From: Bradyrhizobium stylosanthis
GTDB taxonomy: Bacteria > Pseudomonadota > Alphaproteobacteria > Rhizobiales > Xanthobacteraceae
Direction: 5' to 3'
NCBI RefSeq assembly: GCF_001641335.1
Contig: NZ_LVEM01000002.1
Span: 1,434,123 to 1,498,122, forward strand
DNA length: 64,000 bases
Positions 26,113 through 34,687 of this stretch are shown here, in pieces (the stretch's first letter is position 1; the number at the start of each line of letters is the position of its first letter). The notes under the pieces were generated by a model. That model was not told the DNA's origin, ran no database searches, and saw only the letters and a list, made by a program, of their open reading frames with translations. A program made the translations under genes and the position numbers.

Positions 26113-26976
26113 TTACGACTGTTTGGGTACCTCTAATCGGAATCTGGCAGCACCACCCTGGCCGAGCGGCATTTCCAGCTCGGGCAGGATAGTCTTGAGC
26201 TCGCCTTGCAGCGTGTAGGGCGGATTGACGATCAAGAGCCCGGTCGAGGTGAGAGGCCCGCCATCGGCTTGCGGTGCAGCGCTGAATTCAAGGCGCAGGC
26301 ATTTGCCCGGCGGCTTTGCTGCGGCTGCGAGGCGCGCCACGGATTGCGCCAGCGTGTCGGTGGCACGCCGGCTCTTGGCGGGATACCAGATTACATAGAT
26401 ACCGGTCGGCCATTTCGTGAAGGCTGTCGCGAACGCTTCGCCCAGCCGCTCGAACTCGTCCTTTGCCTCGAACGGCGGATCGATCAGCACGAGTCCGCGC
26501 CGTTCCTTCGGCGGCACGAAGGCCGGCAGCGCCATCCAGCCGTCGAGATCGACCACGCGCGCCTGCTCGTCGCGGCGCAGCACGTCGATCAGCGCCTTGC
26601 GCGCCTTCGGCTCGAGTTCGCAGGCGACGAGGCGGTCCTGTGGTCTGAGCAGGCCGCGCGCAATCAGCGGCGAGCCCGGATAAGCCTTGAGCTCGCCCTT
26701 CGGATTGAAGGCGCGAACGATGTCGAGATACGGCTTGATCAGCGCCACGGTGTCGTTCGACAGACGCGCCTGCATCAGCCGCGCGATGCCGGTCAGCCAC
26801 TCGCCGCCACGCCGCGCCTCGTCGCTTTCGAGATCGTAGAGCCCGGCACCGGCATGGGTGTCGATGACACGAAACGCGGCCGGCTTGTCCTGCAGATAGG
26901 TGATGATGCGCGCCAGCACGATGTGCTTGATGACATCGGCGAAGTTGCCGGCATGGAAGGCGTGGCGATAGTTCAT
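26113..26976 (-). CDS. rlmJ: 23S rRNA adenine-2030 N6-methyltransferase
   Basis: A protein of 287 residues starting MNYRHAFHAGNFADV, the RlmJ/YhiR family start. It has the SAM motif IDTHAGAGLYD (38-48) and the N6-adenine methyltransferase motif DPPF at 166-169. It methylates A2030 of 23S rRNA. Monocistronic by appearance; a dispersed repeat lies upstream of it and downstream of the RNase T2 gene. Confidence 0.95.
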   Translation of the reverse strand: MNYRHAFHAGNFADVIKHIVLARIITYLQDKPAAFRVIDTHAGAGLYDLESDEARRGGEWLTGIARLMQARLSNDTVALIKPYLDIVRAFNPKGELKAYPGSPLIARGLLRPQDRLVACELEPKARKALIDVLRRDEQARVVDLDGWMALPAFVPPKERRGLVLIDPPFEAKDEFERLGEAFATAFTKWPTGIYVIWYPAKSRRATDTLAQSVARLAAAAKPPGKCLRLEFSAAPQADGGPLTSTGLLIVNPPYTLQGELKTILPELEMPLGQGGAARFRLEVPKQS

Positions 26977-27039
26977 GGGAAGAGCACTACGCCACGTGAT
27001 GGCCTGAGCAAAGAGGCACGATCACGTGTCCTGGACGCG

Positions 27040-27160
27040 GTGCAACGCGTGAGCGCTGCGGCGCAGAGCCGGGACCCAGGGACCACGGATTCCTGTGCAG
27101 CATGGGCCCCGGCTCTGCAGCGCATCGTCAAAGAGACGCTGCGCTGGGGCCAGGGCACGA
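27040..27160. repeat. Dispersed palindromic repeat, family D
   Basis: Contains GCGCAGAGCCGGGACCCAGG and the mirrored GGGCCCCGGCTCTGCAGCGC. Related elements lie at 33768, 36588 and 39503. Confidence 0.65.
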
Positions 27161-27169
27161 GCATTTGCT

Positions 27170-27862
27170 CTACCCACCCCTGATCGGCGGCATCGTCACG
27201 TGGTCGCGGCGGCAGGCGCGGCGGTCGATTTCCTCGCAGGCGCGGAATTGCAGGTCCTTGCTGAGGCAGATGCGCACCTCGGACAGCCGCGTCCGGTTGC
27301 AGGTGACCGAGACGGCAGCACTGCTGAGGCCCGGATTGGCCTTGATGAAGGCCTCCTCGACATCGCCGGGCGCGACCGTCTTGGCCTGCGACAAATCGAG
27401 ATATTCGGCCGGGATCTTGATCGCGGCGCGCGCCTTGCGGATCGTCTCGAAATAGCTGCGATCGGCGAGCCCCGAGCAGGTGCCGTGCTTGTCCCACTCG
27501 TTGAAGATCAGGCCCGGTGCCGGCATCAGGTCGAGCATCGAGGAGACGATGCTGCGATTCAGCCGCGGCGCCGGCCGCTGGCAATATTCCGGAAAGCCGT
27601 TCTCATATTGCGGCCACAGCCCGTGCACCACGAAGGCATAGGGCCGGCCGCTGCACTGGATCTGCGAATTGCGGCCGCGCTCGGCGGCTTCCTCGCAGAA
27701 CGAGGGCGACCATGACAGCGACAGCACATAGAAATCGAATTCGCCGGGCGCGTTCTGCCGCTTGTCCTGCGCCTTCGCGCCGCCGGCGAGGGTTGCCAAG
27801 GCGGCAGCGAGGGTCAGCGAGATCATCAGGCGGGAGAACGAATGCAATCTGGAATGAAACAT
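27170..27862 (-). CDS. Secreted ribonuclease T2
   Basis: A protein of 230 residues with a signal peptide (cleavage after AKA, about residue 31). Both active-site boxes are present: CAS I VVHGLWPQ (H80) and CAS II NEWDKHGTCSG (E122, K125, H126). Cysteines pair as in the family. It cleaves RNA in the periplasm or outside the cell through 2',3'-cyclic phosphates. ATG 27862 follows GAGGGGCGTTGCC. Confidence 0.93.
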   Translation of the reverse strand: MFHSRLHSFSRLMISLTLAAALATLAGGAKAQDKRQNAPGEFDFYVLSLSWSPSFCEEAAERGRNSQIQCSGRPYAFVVHGLWPQYENGFPEYCQRPAPRLNRSIVSSMLDLMPAPGLIFNEWDKHGTCSGLADRSYFETIRKARAAIKIPAEYLDLSQAKTVAPGDVEEAFIKANPGLSSAAVSVTCNRTRLSEVRICLSKDLQFRACEEIDRRACRRDHVTMPPIRGG

Positions 27863-27981
27863 GGCAACGCCCCTCAACTAGACTGTGCAAACGAGCCTAG
27901 CAGGCAACAGGAACATTTCAAGAACAAAATTGTCGCCAGTGCCGTCCGGCCGCTTGATCGGGCCGAATCAGGCGCAGGGCT

Positions 27982-28443
27982 TCACGGCTTGGCGGCGCGG
28001 CAGGCCGGGTTGTAGGCCCAGTTGCGGTCGAGCCCGACCACGCACCATTCGACACCGTTGCCGTAGCCGGCAAAGCCGCCGTCCTCGATGATCGAGAAGT
28101 GCACCTTGCGCACCTTGCCGTCGGTGAGCATGGCCTCGCCGGTGCAATAGCGGCGCGGAATGTTGTCGGACTGCCAGGGCCGGAAGGCGACCTCGTGAAC
28201 GGCCGAGAAGCCCGTGATCTTCAACGGGGAATTCCAGAAGGAGCTTTCCTTCTCCCAGAACTGGGTGGCGATCGTCGGCAGCGCCTTGTCGCAGTCGGCG
28301 ACGGCGCCGTCATAGCGCGGCCCGCTCAGCCAGAAGTTCAGCTCCAGCGGATTGGCGGCCTTGGCCTCGCCGAGCGAGAGCGCCCCGAACATGAGGCCGA
28401 GCAGGGCGGCGAAGCGGAGCGATTTCAGGGTGAGGGCGCGCAT
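27982..28443 (-). CDS. Secreted protein of unknown function
   Basis: A protein of 153 residues. It has a signal peptide (SLRFAALLGLMFGALSLG, cleavage after AKA) and a mature part of mixed alpha/beta look with three cysteines (DCDKAL, RYCTGEAM, VEWCVVGL) plus a fourth near the end (NPACRAA), which could form two disulfides. Segment LPTIATQFWEKESSFW and VHFSIIEDGGFAGYGNGVEWCV are distinctive. I do not recognise a named domain. A separate small secreted gene is divergent. Confidence 0.75.
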   Translation of the reverse strand: MRALTLKSLRFAALLGLMFGALSLGEAKAANPLELNFWLSGPRYDGAVADCDKALPTIATQFWEKESSFWNSPLKITGFSAVHEVAFRPWQSDNIPRRYCTGEAMLTDGKVRKVHFSIIEDGGFAGYGNGVEWCVVGLDRNWAYNPACRAAKP

Positions 28444-28625
28444 GGGCAATCCGGACAGCTGGGTCTTGCGAAGCCCGGACGGTGCCGCGAAGGCCAGGGG
28501 AGGTCAAGTGCAGCGCGGCAACACTTGGCCAGGAGTTGATCATAACGCCGCAGCCGCCGCCCTTCGGTTCTTTTCACTTCCGTCCCGGCACCGTAAACTG
28601 GCGCCAACCAATTGGAGTGACGGGA

Positions 28626-28919
28626 ATGCGAATCATTGCGGCCGCGGGCCTTCTTGCCCTGGGTATGATGGCGAGCCAGCCGGCGCGCGCCGATCTCCTC
28701 CCGGTGCCTCCGTTCAAGGGCAACGACACCGGCGGCATCATCGCCTATTCGATGGCGACCCAGGTCGATGCGCGGCAGGTCGCGGTCGATCACTGCGCGC
28801 GCTACGGCAAGGTCGTCAAATTCCTGGGCGTGCAGGCCTATGAGGGCGGATACATCTCGTTCTCCTGCCGCTGGGTGCCTTATGGCGCCGCCGAACGGCC
28901 GATCCGCACGCTGTACTGA
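28626..28919 (+). CDS. Small secreted protein of unknown function
   Basis: A protein of 97 residues: signal peptide (MRIIAAAGLLALGMMA, cleavage after ARA) and a short mature domain with two cysteines (HCARYGK, FSCRWVPYG) that may form a disulfide. ATG 28626 follows TTGGAGTGACGGGA. No domain recognised. It is 45 bases before the DUF3617 gene in the same direction. Confidence 0.75.
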   Translation: MRIIAAAGLLALGMMASQPARADLLPVPPFKGNDTGGIIAYSMATQVDARQVAVDHCARYGKVVKFLGVQAYEGGYISFSCRWVPYGAAERPIRTLY

Positions 28920-28964
28920 GGCGCCGTCGCGGCGCCGTACTTTCTCAGCCGGGAGCCTACTCAC

Positions 28965-29495
28965 ATGACGCGCAAACTCGCTTTGCTCGGCTCGGCCATT
29001 TGCTTTGCCTTGTCGGCAGGCATCGCCTGCGCCGACGATCTGCCGGTGCGCAAGGCCGGCCTCTGGGAACTGAAGCTGGTCACGACCGGCTCGCCCGTGC
29101 CCGAGATGACCATGCAGCACTGCACCGACGAGACCGTCGACAAGGAGATGAGCAACAACGTCTCCCCGATGGCCAAGCAGATCTGCGCCAAGCAGGAGAT
29201 CAAGAAGACCGCGACCGGCTATGTCAGCGATTCCGAGTGCAGCGTCGCCGGCGTCAGCACGACCTCGCATGCCGAGATCACCGGCGATTTCAATTCGGCC
29301 TATACGGTGAAGTCCAACTCGCACGCGCAAGGCGGCGTCGCCGGCGCCGCGGGGCGCGATAGCACCATGACGGTGCAAGCCAAATGGCTGGGCGCCTGCA
29401 AGGCGGACCAGAAGCCCGGCGACATCGTGATGCCCGGCGGCTTCAAGATGAACGTGCGCGACATGGACAAGCTGAAGGCGCTGCTGCCGAAGTAG
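28965..29495 (+). CDS. DUF3617 family periplasmic protein
   Basis: A protein of 176 residues with a signal peptide (cleavage after ACA, about residue 23) and the DUF3617 start VRKAGLWELKLVTTG. Cysteines in MQHCTDE, KQICAKQE, DSECSVAG and LGACKADQ suit disulfides. The function of this family is not known. It follows the small secreted gene by 45 bases. Confidence 0.85.
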   Translation: MTRKLALLGSAICFALSAGIACADDLPVRKAGLWELKLVTTGSPVPEMTMQHCTDETVDKEMSNNVSPMAKQICAKQEIKKTATGYVSDSECSVAGVSTTSHAEITGDFNSAYTVKSNSHAQGGVAGAAGRDSTMTVQAKWLGACKADQKPGDIVMPGGFKMNVRDMDKLKALLPK

Positions 29496-29518
29496 GGCTT
29501 GTCGCTCCGAAGCCGCTG

Positions 29519-29649
29519 CGCTCCCTCGCCCCGTTCTTACGGGGAGAGGGGGCCTCTCTCCGCGAATGAGATCGTCGAGGGACCTGTACCCCCTCACCCG
29601 AATTCGATCTGCGATCGAATTCGACCTCTCCCCGCAAGCGGGGCGAGGT
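29519..29649. repeat. Dispersed palindromic repeat, family B
   Basis: Inner units CTCGCCCCGTTCTTACGGGG and CTCTCCCCGCAAGCGGGGCG around CCCCCTCACCC. Other copies are at 34509, 55554 and 62206. Confidence 0.8.
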
Positions 29650-29657
29650 AAGAAAAG

Positions 29658-31046
29658 CTACACCGGTATCCTCACGCTCGCCCGCAACCCGCCCATCGGG
29701 CTGTCACCCAGCGTGATGTCGCCGCCATGCGAGCGCGCGATGTCGCGTGCGATCGCGAGGCCAAGGCCGGTGCCGCCTTCGTCCTGGTTGCGCGCGTTGT
29801 CCAGCCGCAGGAACGGCTTGAACACCTCTTCGCGCAGATGGGCGGGAATGCCGGGGCCGTCGTCGTCGACCGTGACGGTCAAATAACGGTGATCGCGCTG
29901 GCCGGTGATGGCGATCGCCTTGCCGTAGCGCGCGGCGTTGGTGACGAGGTTGGCGAGGCAGCGCTTGAACGAGGCCGGCTTCACCGTCACCACGGGCAGG
30001 CCGTTGAAGGCGACGGTCGCGGTGTGGCCGTGGCGCTCGGCGTCGCTGCGCAGCTCCTCGAGCGCTTGCGCCATGTCGGTCGGCTGCGACTGCTCGCCGG
30101 AATCGCCGCGGGCGAAGGCGAGATAATCCTCCAGCATCATCGACATCTCGTCGACGTCCTTGCGCATGCCTTCCATCTCGGGGCTGTCGCCGATCAGCGC
30201 CAGCTCCAGCTTGAAGCGGGTCAGGATGGTGCGCAGATCGTGGCTGACGCCGGCGAGCATCGCGGTGCGCTGCTCCATCGTGCGTTCGATGCGCGATTTC
30301 ATCTCCAGGAATGCGACCGCCGCGCGCCGTACCTCGCGCGCGCCGCGCGGCCTGAAGTTCGGCGCCTCGCGCCCCTTGCCGAAACTCTCGGCGGCGTCCG
30401 CAAGGCGAAGGATCGGCTTGATCTGGTTGCGCAGGAACAGCACCGCGACGATCAGCAGGATCGAGGACGTGCCGACCATCCAGAACAGGAAGATCTCCGA
30501 ATTCGAAGCGTAAGCGGCGCTGCGCTGCGCGAACACGCGCATCACGGCATCGTCGAGCTGGATGCGGATCTCGACCAGGTTGGAGCGGCCGACGGTGTCG
30601 ATCCAGAACGAGCGCCCGATCTGGCGGCCGAGCTGCACCGACAGCGTCTGGTCGAGCAGCGAGAAGAACGGCTTCGGTCCCGGCGGCGGCATGTCGCCGG
30701 CGGGCAGGAAGTCGACGACGAGGCCGAGGCGCTGCTGGGCGATGCGCTTGATCTGGTCGCGATCCTTGTCCTGCGGATAGCCCTTGTAGACGTCGATCAG
30801 CGCGGCGATGTCCTGCACCACCGCGGCCGACAGGCGGCGCGTCACCGTGTTCCAGTGCCGCTCCATGAACACGAAGGCGACGACCGACTGCAGGATCACC
30901 ATCGGCACGATCATGATGAGGAGCGCGCGGGCATAGAGGCCGGTCGGCATCCAGCCCTTGAATGCGTTGCCCATCCAGCCGTTCGCGGCGGAAACGCGGC
31001 CCGCCGCGCTCTTGAGCAGCGTCAGGCTGGTGTCGATCGTGCTCAT
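29658..31046 (-). CDS. EnvZ/OmpR-type membrane sensor histidine kinase
   Basis: A protein of 462 residues. There are two membrane helices (about 37-58 and 183-205) around a periplasmic domain, a HAMP linker, a HisKA box GVSHDLRTILTRFKLEL (His near 268) and an ATPase domain with N box NLVTNAARYGKA, G1 DDDGPGIP and G2 GGTGLGLAIA. It phosphorylates the regulator encoded 18 bases upstream. Third gene of a MarR-OmpR-EnvZ operon. The signal is unknown. Confidence 0.95.
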   Translation of the reverse strand: MSTIDTSLTLLKSAAGRVSAANGWMGNAFKGWMPTGLYARALLIMIVPMVILQSVVAFVFMERHWNTVTRRLSAAVVQDIAALIDVYKGYPQDKDRDQIKRIAQQRLGLVVDFLPAGDMPPPGPKPFFSLLDQTLSVQLGRQIGRSFWIDTVGRSNLVEIRIQLDDAVMRVFAQRSAAYASNSEIFLFWMVGTSSILLIVAVLFLRNQIKPILRLADAAESFGKGREAPNFRPRGAREVRRAAVAFLEMKSRIERTMEQRTAMLAGVSHDLRTILTRFKLELALIGDSPEMEGMRKDVDEMSMMLEDYLAFARGDSGEQSQPTDMAQALEELRSDAERHGHTATVAFNGLPVVTVKPASFKRCLANLVTNAARYGKAIAITGQRDHRYLTVTVDDDGPGIPAHLREEVFKPFLRLDNARNQDEGGTGLGLAIARDIARSHGGDITLGDSPMGGLRASVRIPV

Positions 31047-31064
31047 CGGTCGCGGTTCACTGAT

Positions 31065-31796
31065 CTATGGCGAGGCCACCAGGCGATAGCCGATGCCGCG
31101 CACTGCCTGCAGGAACAGCGGATTGGCGGGATCGGTCTCGATCTTGCGCCTGAGACGGTTGATCTGCACGTCGACTGCGCGCTCGTTGACGCTGCCATTG
31201 CCGGTCAGCGCGCTGCGCGGCACGGTCTCGCCCGGCGTCTCCGAGAGAATGCGCAGCATCTCGCGCTCGCGGTCGGTGAGGTGGATGACCTCCTCGCCCT
31301 GGCGCAATTCGCCGCGATCGAGATGGTAGACGTAGGGACCGAACGCGATCTTGTCGACCGCTGCGGCCTGCGGCGGCGGCGCGGCGCGCTTGAGGATGTT
31401 GTTGATGCGCAGCGCGAGCTCGCGCGGCTCGAACGGCTTTGCGACGTAATCGTCGGCGCCGATCTGCAGGCCTTCGATGCGTGCTTCGGCCTCGTGCCGC
31501 GCCGTCAGCATCACGATCGGCACCGAGGACGAGGTGCGGATGAAACGGGCGAGGTCGAAGCCGGTCTCGCCGGGCATCATGACGTCGAGGATCAGGAGAT
31601 CGAAATGCAGGCCGAGCAGCTTCGAGCGCGCATCGCCGGCGCTTGCGGCTGTTGTCACGCGATAGCCCTCGGCGGCGAGGAAGCGCGAGAGCAGATCGCG
31701 GATGCGGCGGTCGTCGTCGACCAGCAGCAGATGCGGGGCGTCGTCGGCGGGCTGCACCGGCGGACGGGCGAGCGTGGCTGCGAGCGGCACGGTCAC
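31065..31796 (-). CDS. OmpR-type response regulator (PetR-like)
   Basis: A protein of 243 residues: a receiver domain with D71 (LLILDVMMPG) and acidic triplet VDDD near 27, then a winged-helix domain with REREMLRILSE and VQINRLRRKIE. The GTG start overlaps the MarR gene stop by 4 bases (GTGA). The pairing of a MarR protein with an OmpR regulator is that of PetP/PetR known from Rhodobacter; I use the name only as a likeness. The kinase gene follows at 18 bases. Confidence 0.93.
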   Translation of the reverse strand: MTVPLAATLARPPVQPADDAPHLLLVDDDRRIRDLLSRFLAAEGYRVTTAASAGDARSKLLGLHFDLLILDVMMPGETGFDLARFIRTSSSVPIVMLTARHEAEARIEGLQIGADDYVAKPFEPRELALRINNILKRAAPPPQAAAVDKIAFGPYVYHLDRGELRQGEEVIHLTDREREMLRILSETPGETVPRSALTGNGSVNERAVDVQINRLRRKIETDPANPLFLQAVRGIGYRLVASP

Positions 31797-32335
31797 TCCT
31801 TGGCGTCGTGGTTGACGGAAGCGAAGATCGTCTCGAGCACCTTGTCCGGATCGTCGCGATCGATCATGGCGCGCAGGAAGCGCTTCACCGTCTCCGCATC
31901 CTCGGGACTCATCTCGGCGAGCGCCTTGGTGATCCGCGTGGTCTGCAGGCCGGCGAGCTTCTGCACCAGCGTCTCGCCCTTCGGCGTCGCGTAGAGCAGG
32001 CGCTGGCGGCGATCATTGTCGCCGGTCTTCTGCACGATGTAGCCCTCGTCCAGGAGCTGCTTGAGCACCCGGCCGAGCGACTGTTTTGTAATGCGCAGGA
32101 CGTCGAGCAGGTCGGCGACCTTCAGGCCGGGATAGCGATAGACGAAGTGCATGACCCGGTGATGAGCCCGGCCGAAGCCGAACGCCTCCAGCTCCTGGTC
32201 GGGATCGCCGACGAAATCGCGATAGGCGAAGAACAGCAGCTCGATGATATCCCAGCGCAAATTGCCTCCATCGCCTGCGGCCGGCCGCGGCTCGGCAGCG
32301 TCTTGAGAGGAAGTCGCGAAATTTATGTCAGGCAT
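31793..32335 (-). CDS. MarR-family transcriptional regulator (PetP-like)
   Basis: A protein of 180 residues from ATG 32335 (195 from GTG 32380). It has the winged helix of MarR proteins: LKVADLLDVLRITKQSLGRVL as recognition region and wing DNDRRQRLLYATPKG. It heads the operon with the response regulator and kinase. The ATG has no good ribosome site and may lie close to the transcript start, so the start is uncertain. A short inverted repeat (ATTGA-N12-TCAAT, 32336-32357) lies directly at the start and could be an autoregulatory site. Confidence 0.88.
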   Translation of the reverse strand: MPDINFATSSQDAAEPRPAAGDGGNLRWDIIELLFFAYRDFVGDPDQELEAFGFGRAHHRVMHFVYRYPGLKVADLLDVLRITKQSLGRVLKQLLDEGYIVQKTGDNDRRQRLLYATPKGETLVQKLAGLQTTRITKALAEMSPEDAETVKRFLRAMIDRDDPDKVLETIFASVNHDAKE

Positions 32336-32675
32336 ATTGACGTATCTTGGGTTCAATGTTACAAAACGATCGACCCGCACGAAATTTTAGATCGTTCCGC
32401 GTCGGGTGGCATCGTAGCAGGGCGGCCAGAGAGAGCCGGACAGGCGGCGACGGCCGAAGCAGATCTACCGTGCGATTGTCGAGCGGCATTTCGGCAAAAC
32501 ATACTGGACTTCCGCCTTCCGCAAAAGCATGTCCTCGGCGGACATGCTGGCCACGGAAACCGGCCGTAACATGGCTGGCGGCGGTCCGGCCAGAAACCCA
32601 ATCAAGCCAGCCGGGCCCGGAAGCGGGCAGGCGGGCGCCAGAACAGCGCCGCTACCGGCAGCGGGAGGCAAGGAC
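32336..32675. promoter_or_regulatory. Divergent promoter region between the MarR operon and ilvE
   Basis: About 340 bases without a supported gene. It includes the inverted repeat at 32336-32357. For ilvE, TTGTCG and CATACT spaced 18 bases apart (about 32476-32505) form a possible promoter. Nothing else seen. Confidence 0.4.
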
Positions 32676-33758
32676 ATGACTATGAAATTCGACATCCAGC
32701 CCGCAACAAATCCGACCCCCGAGAAGGACCGCGTCGCCAAGCTGGTGGACCCCGGCTTCGGGCGGGTCTTCACCGACCACATGGCGATCGTCCGCTACAA
32801 CCAGGCCAAGGGCGGCTGGTACGAGGCGAAGATCGAGGCACGCGCCAACTTCCAGATGGATCCGGCCGGCGCGGTGTTGCACTACGCCCAGGAAATCTTC
32901 GAAGGCCTCAAGGCCTACAAGCGCGACGACGGCGGCGTGAACCTGTTCCGCCCCGACGCCAATGCGCGGCGCTTCATGGACTCCGCTGACCGCATGGCGA
33001 TGGCGCAGATCCCCGAGGACGTCTTCATCGAGGCGGTCGAGCAGGTCGTGCGCATCGACCGCGCCTGGATGCCGGGCGGCGAGGGCAGCCTCTATCTGCG
33101 TCCCTTCATGATCGCGAGCGAGACCTTCCTCGGCGTCAAGCCGTCGTCCGAATACATCTTCGCGGTGATCGCATCGCCTGTCGGCTCCTACTTCAAGGGC
33201 GGCCCCGCCCCGGTCTCGATCTGGGTGTCGGAGAACTACACGCGCGCCGCGATCGGCGGCACCGGCGCCGTCAAGTGCGGCGGCAATTATGCCGCGAGCC
33301 TGCGCGCCCAGGCCGAAGCGATCCAGCACGGCTGCGACCAGGTCGTCTTCCTCGATGCGGTCGAACGCAAGTACATCGAGGAGCTCGGCGGCATGAACGT
33401 GTTCTTCGTGTTCGACGACGGCTCGCTCTCGACGCCGCCGCTCGGCACCATCCTGCCCGGCATCACCCGCGATTCCATCATCGCGCTCGCCCGCGATGCC
33501 GGAAAGACGGTGCGCGAGGAGCCGTACTCGCTCGACCAGTGGCGCAAGGATGCGGCCTCGGGCAGGCTGAAGGAGGCCTTTGCCTGCGGCACCGCCGCCG
33601 TCATCTCGCCGATCGGCAAGGTGCGTTCGGTCAGCGGCGATTTCGAGATCTCGGGCGGCGCCGCCGGCCCCGTCGCCATGGGCCTGCGCAAGCAGCTCGT
33701 CGACATCCAGTACGGCCGCACCAACGATCCGCACAACTGGATCCGCAAGGTGTTTTGA
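32676..33758 (+). CDS. ilvE: Branched-chain amino-acid aminotransferase
   Basis: A protein of 360 residues of PLP fold type IV. The Schiff-base lysine is K200 in GAVKCGGNYAAS; other family blocks are YAQEIFEGLKAY, LYLRPFMIA and ELGGMNVFFVF. It interconverts Leu, Ile and Val with their 2-oxo acids. ATG 32676 follows GGGAGGCAAGGAC. It is divergent from the MarR-led regulatory operon. Confidence 0.96.
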   Translation: MTMKFDIQPATNPTPEKDRVAKLVDPGFGRVFTDHMAIVRYNQAKGGWYEAKIEARANFQMDPAGAVLHYAQEIFEGLKAYKRDDGGVNLFRPDANARRFMDSADRMAMAQIPEDVFIEAVEQVVRIDRAWMPGGEGSLYLRPFMIASETFLGVKPSSEYIFAVIASPVGSYFKGGPAPVSIWVSENYTRAAIGGTGAVKCGGNYAASLRAQAEAIQHGCDQVVFLDAVERKYIEELGGMNVFFVFDDGSLSTPPLGTILPGITRDSIIALARDAGKTVREEPYSLDQWRKDAASGRLKEAFACGTAAVISPIGKVRSVSGDFEISGGAAGPVAMGLRKQLVDIQYGRTNDPHNWIRKVF

Positions 33759-33767
33759 GGCCTCGTG

Positions 33768-33900
33768 TCCCGGGCGCGGCGCAGCGCTCCTTCAGCGTGC
33801 GCCGCAGAGCCGGGACCCATGTCTCCGCAGATGGACCCCGGATCAGCAGCGCACCACGCCGCGAAGTCGCGGCGCGTTGCGCAGCATCCGGGGAACGCCA
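33768..33900. repeat. Dispersed palindromic repeat, family D
   Basis: Contains GCCGCAGAGCCGGGACCCAT and mirrored GACCCCGGATCAGCAGCGC; follows ilvE closely. Confidence 0.65.
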
Positions 33901-33975
33901 GCCGATAGTCATGAACGCCTCACTATGACCACGCGACAAAGCCAGGACACAACGAGCATCCCTGGAATCGCGATC

Positions 33976-34500
33976 ATGGCAACCAAACTCTCCCAGCCCA
34001 TGAAATGGGTCGTTCTCGCCGCCATCACCGGCATCTCCGTTTTCGGCATCCTGACCATAGGCCCGACGCACGAGGTCGCAGCGCAAGACCGCTCGCCGAT
34101 CGTCGACGTCCGCACCACGGATCCCGAAATGAACGCCGCGATCGCGCGCGCTCGCGGCACGCTCCCGGCCTTCTGGGCTTCTTACGAGGCACCAAAACCG
34201 TCCGAGACCGGCCATGCGCTGAAGGTGCGCTTTACGACCCGCAAGGGCGGCGAGCACATCTGGATCGGCGAGGTGAAGAAGCAGCCCGGCGGGACCTATT
34301 CGGGCCTGTTCGCCAACGAGCCGCGCGATCTGCCGGGCAAGCATGCCGGCGACCAGGTCAAATTCACCGAGGCCGACATCTCGGACTGGATGTTCATGCG
34401 CAACGGCAAGATCGTCGGCGGCGAAACCATCAAGCCGACGCTGAAATCGCTGCCCAAGGCGGATGCCGATGCCCTGAGGGCAAGGATGGAGCAGCCGTAG
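33976..34500 (+). CDS. DUF2314 domain protein, secreted or membrane-anchored
   Basis: A protein of 174 residues from ATG 33976. It has an N-terminal hydrophobic segment (MKWVVLAAITGISVFGILTI) that serves as signal peptide or anchor, then a DUF2314 domain: AIARARGTLPAFWASYEAP, HALKVRFTTRKGGEHIWIGEV, and ADISDWMFMRNGKIVGG. Function unknown. An alternative ATG at 33925 would add 17 residues; neither has a strong ribosome site. Confidence 0.8.
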   Translation: MATKLSQPMKWVVLAAITGISVFGILTIGPTHEVAAQDRSPIVDVRTTDPEMNAAIARARGTLPAFWASYEAPKPSETGHALKVRFTTRKGGEHIWIGEVKKQPGGTYSGLFANEPRDLPGKHAGDQVKFTEADISDWMFMRNGKIVGGETIKPTLKSLPKADADALRARMEQP

Positions 34501-34508
34501 GCGCTTTC

Positions 34509-34643
34509 TTCCTTCTCCCCTTGCGGAGAAGGTGGCGCGAAGCGCCGGATGAGGGGCTGTCTCCACGCGCGATCGTGCTCCCGGATAGAACCCCTCACCC
34601 GCCTCGCTCCGCGAGGCACCCTCTCTCGCAAGGGGAGAGGGGA
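34509..34643. repeat. Dispersed palindromic repeat, family B
   Basis: Left unit CTTCTCCCCTTGCGGAGAAG, right unit CTCTCGCAAGGGGAGAG. It separates the DUF2314 gene from hisS. Confidence 0.8.
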
Positions 34644-34687
34644 AAGGCACCGGTTGCCGCGACCGGCCCCGGCTGGTAAACGCCCGC

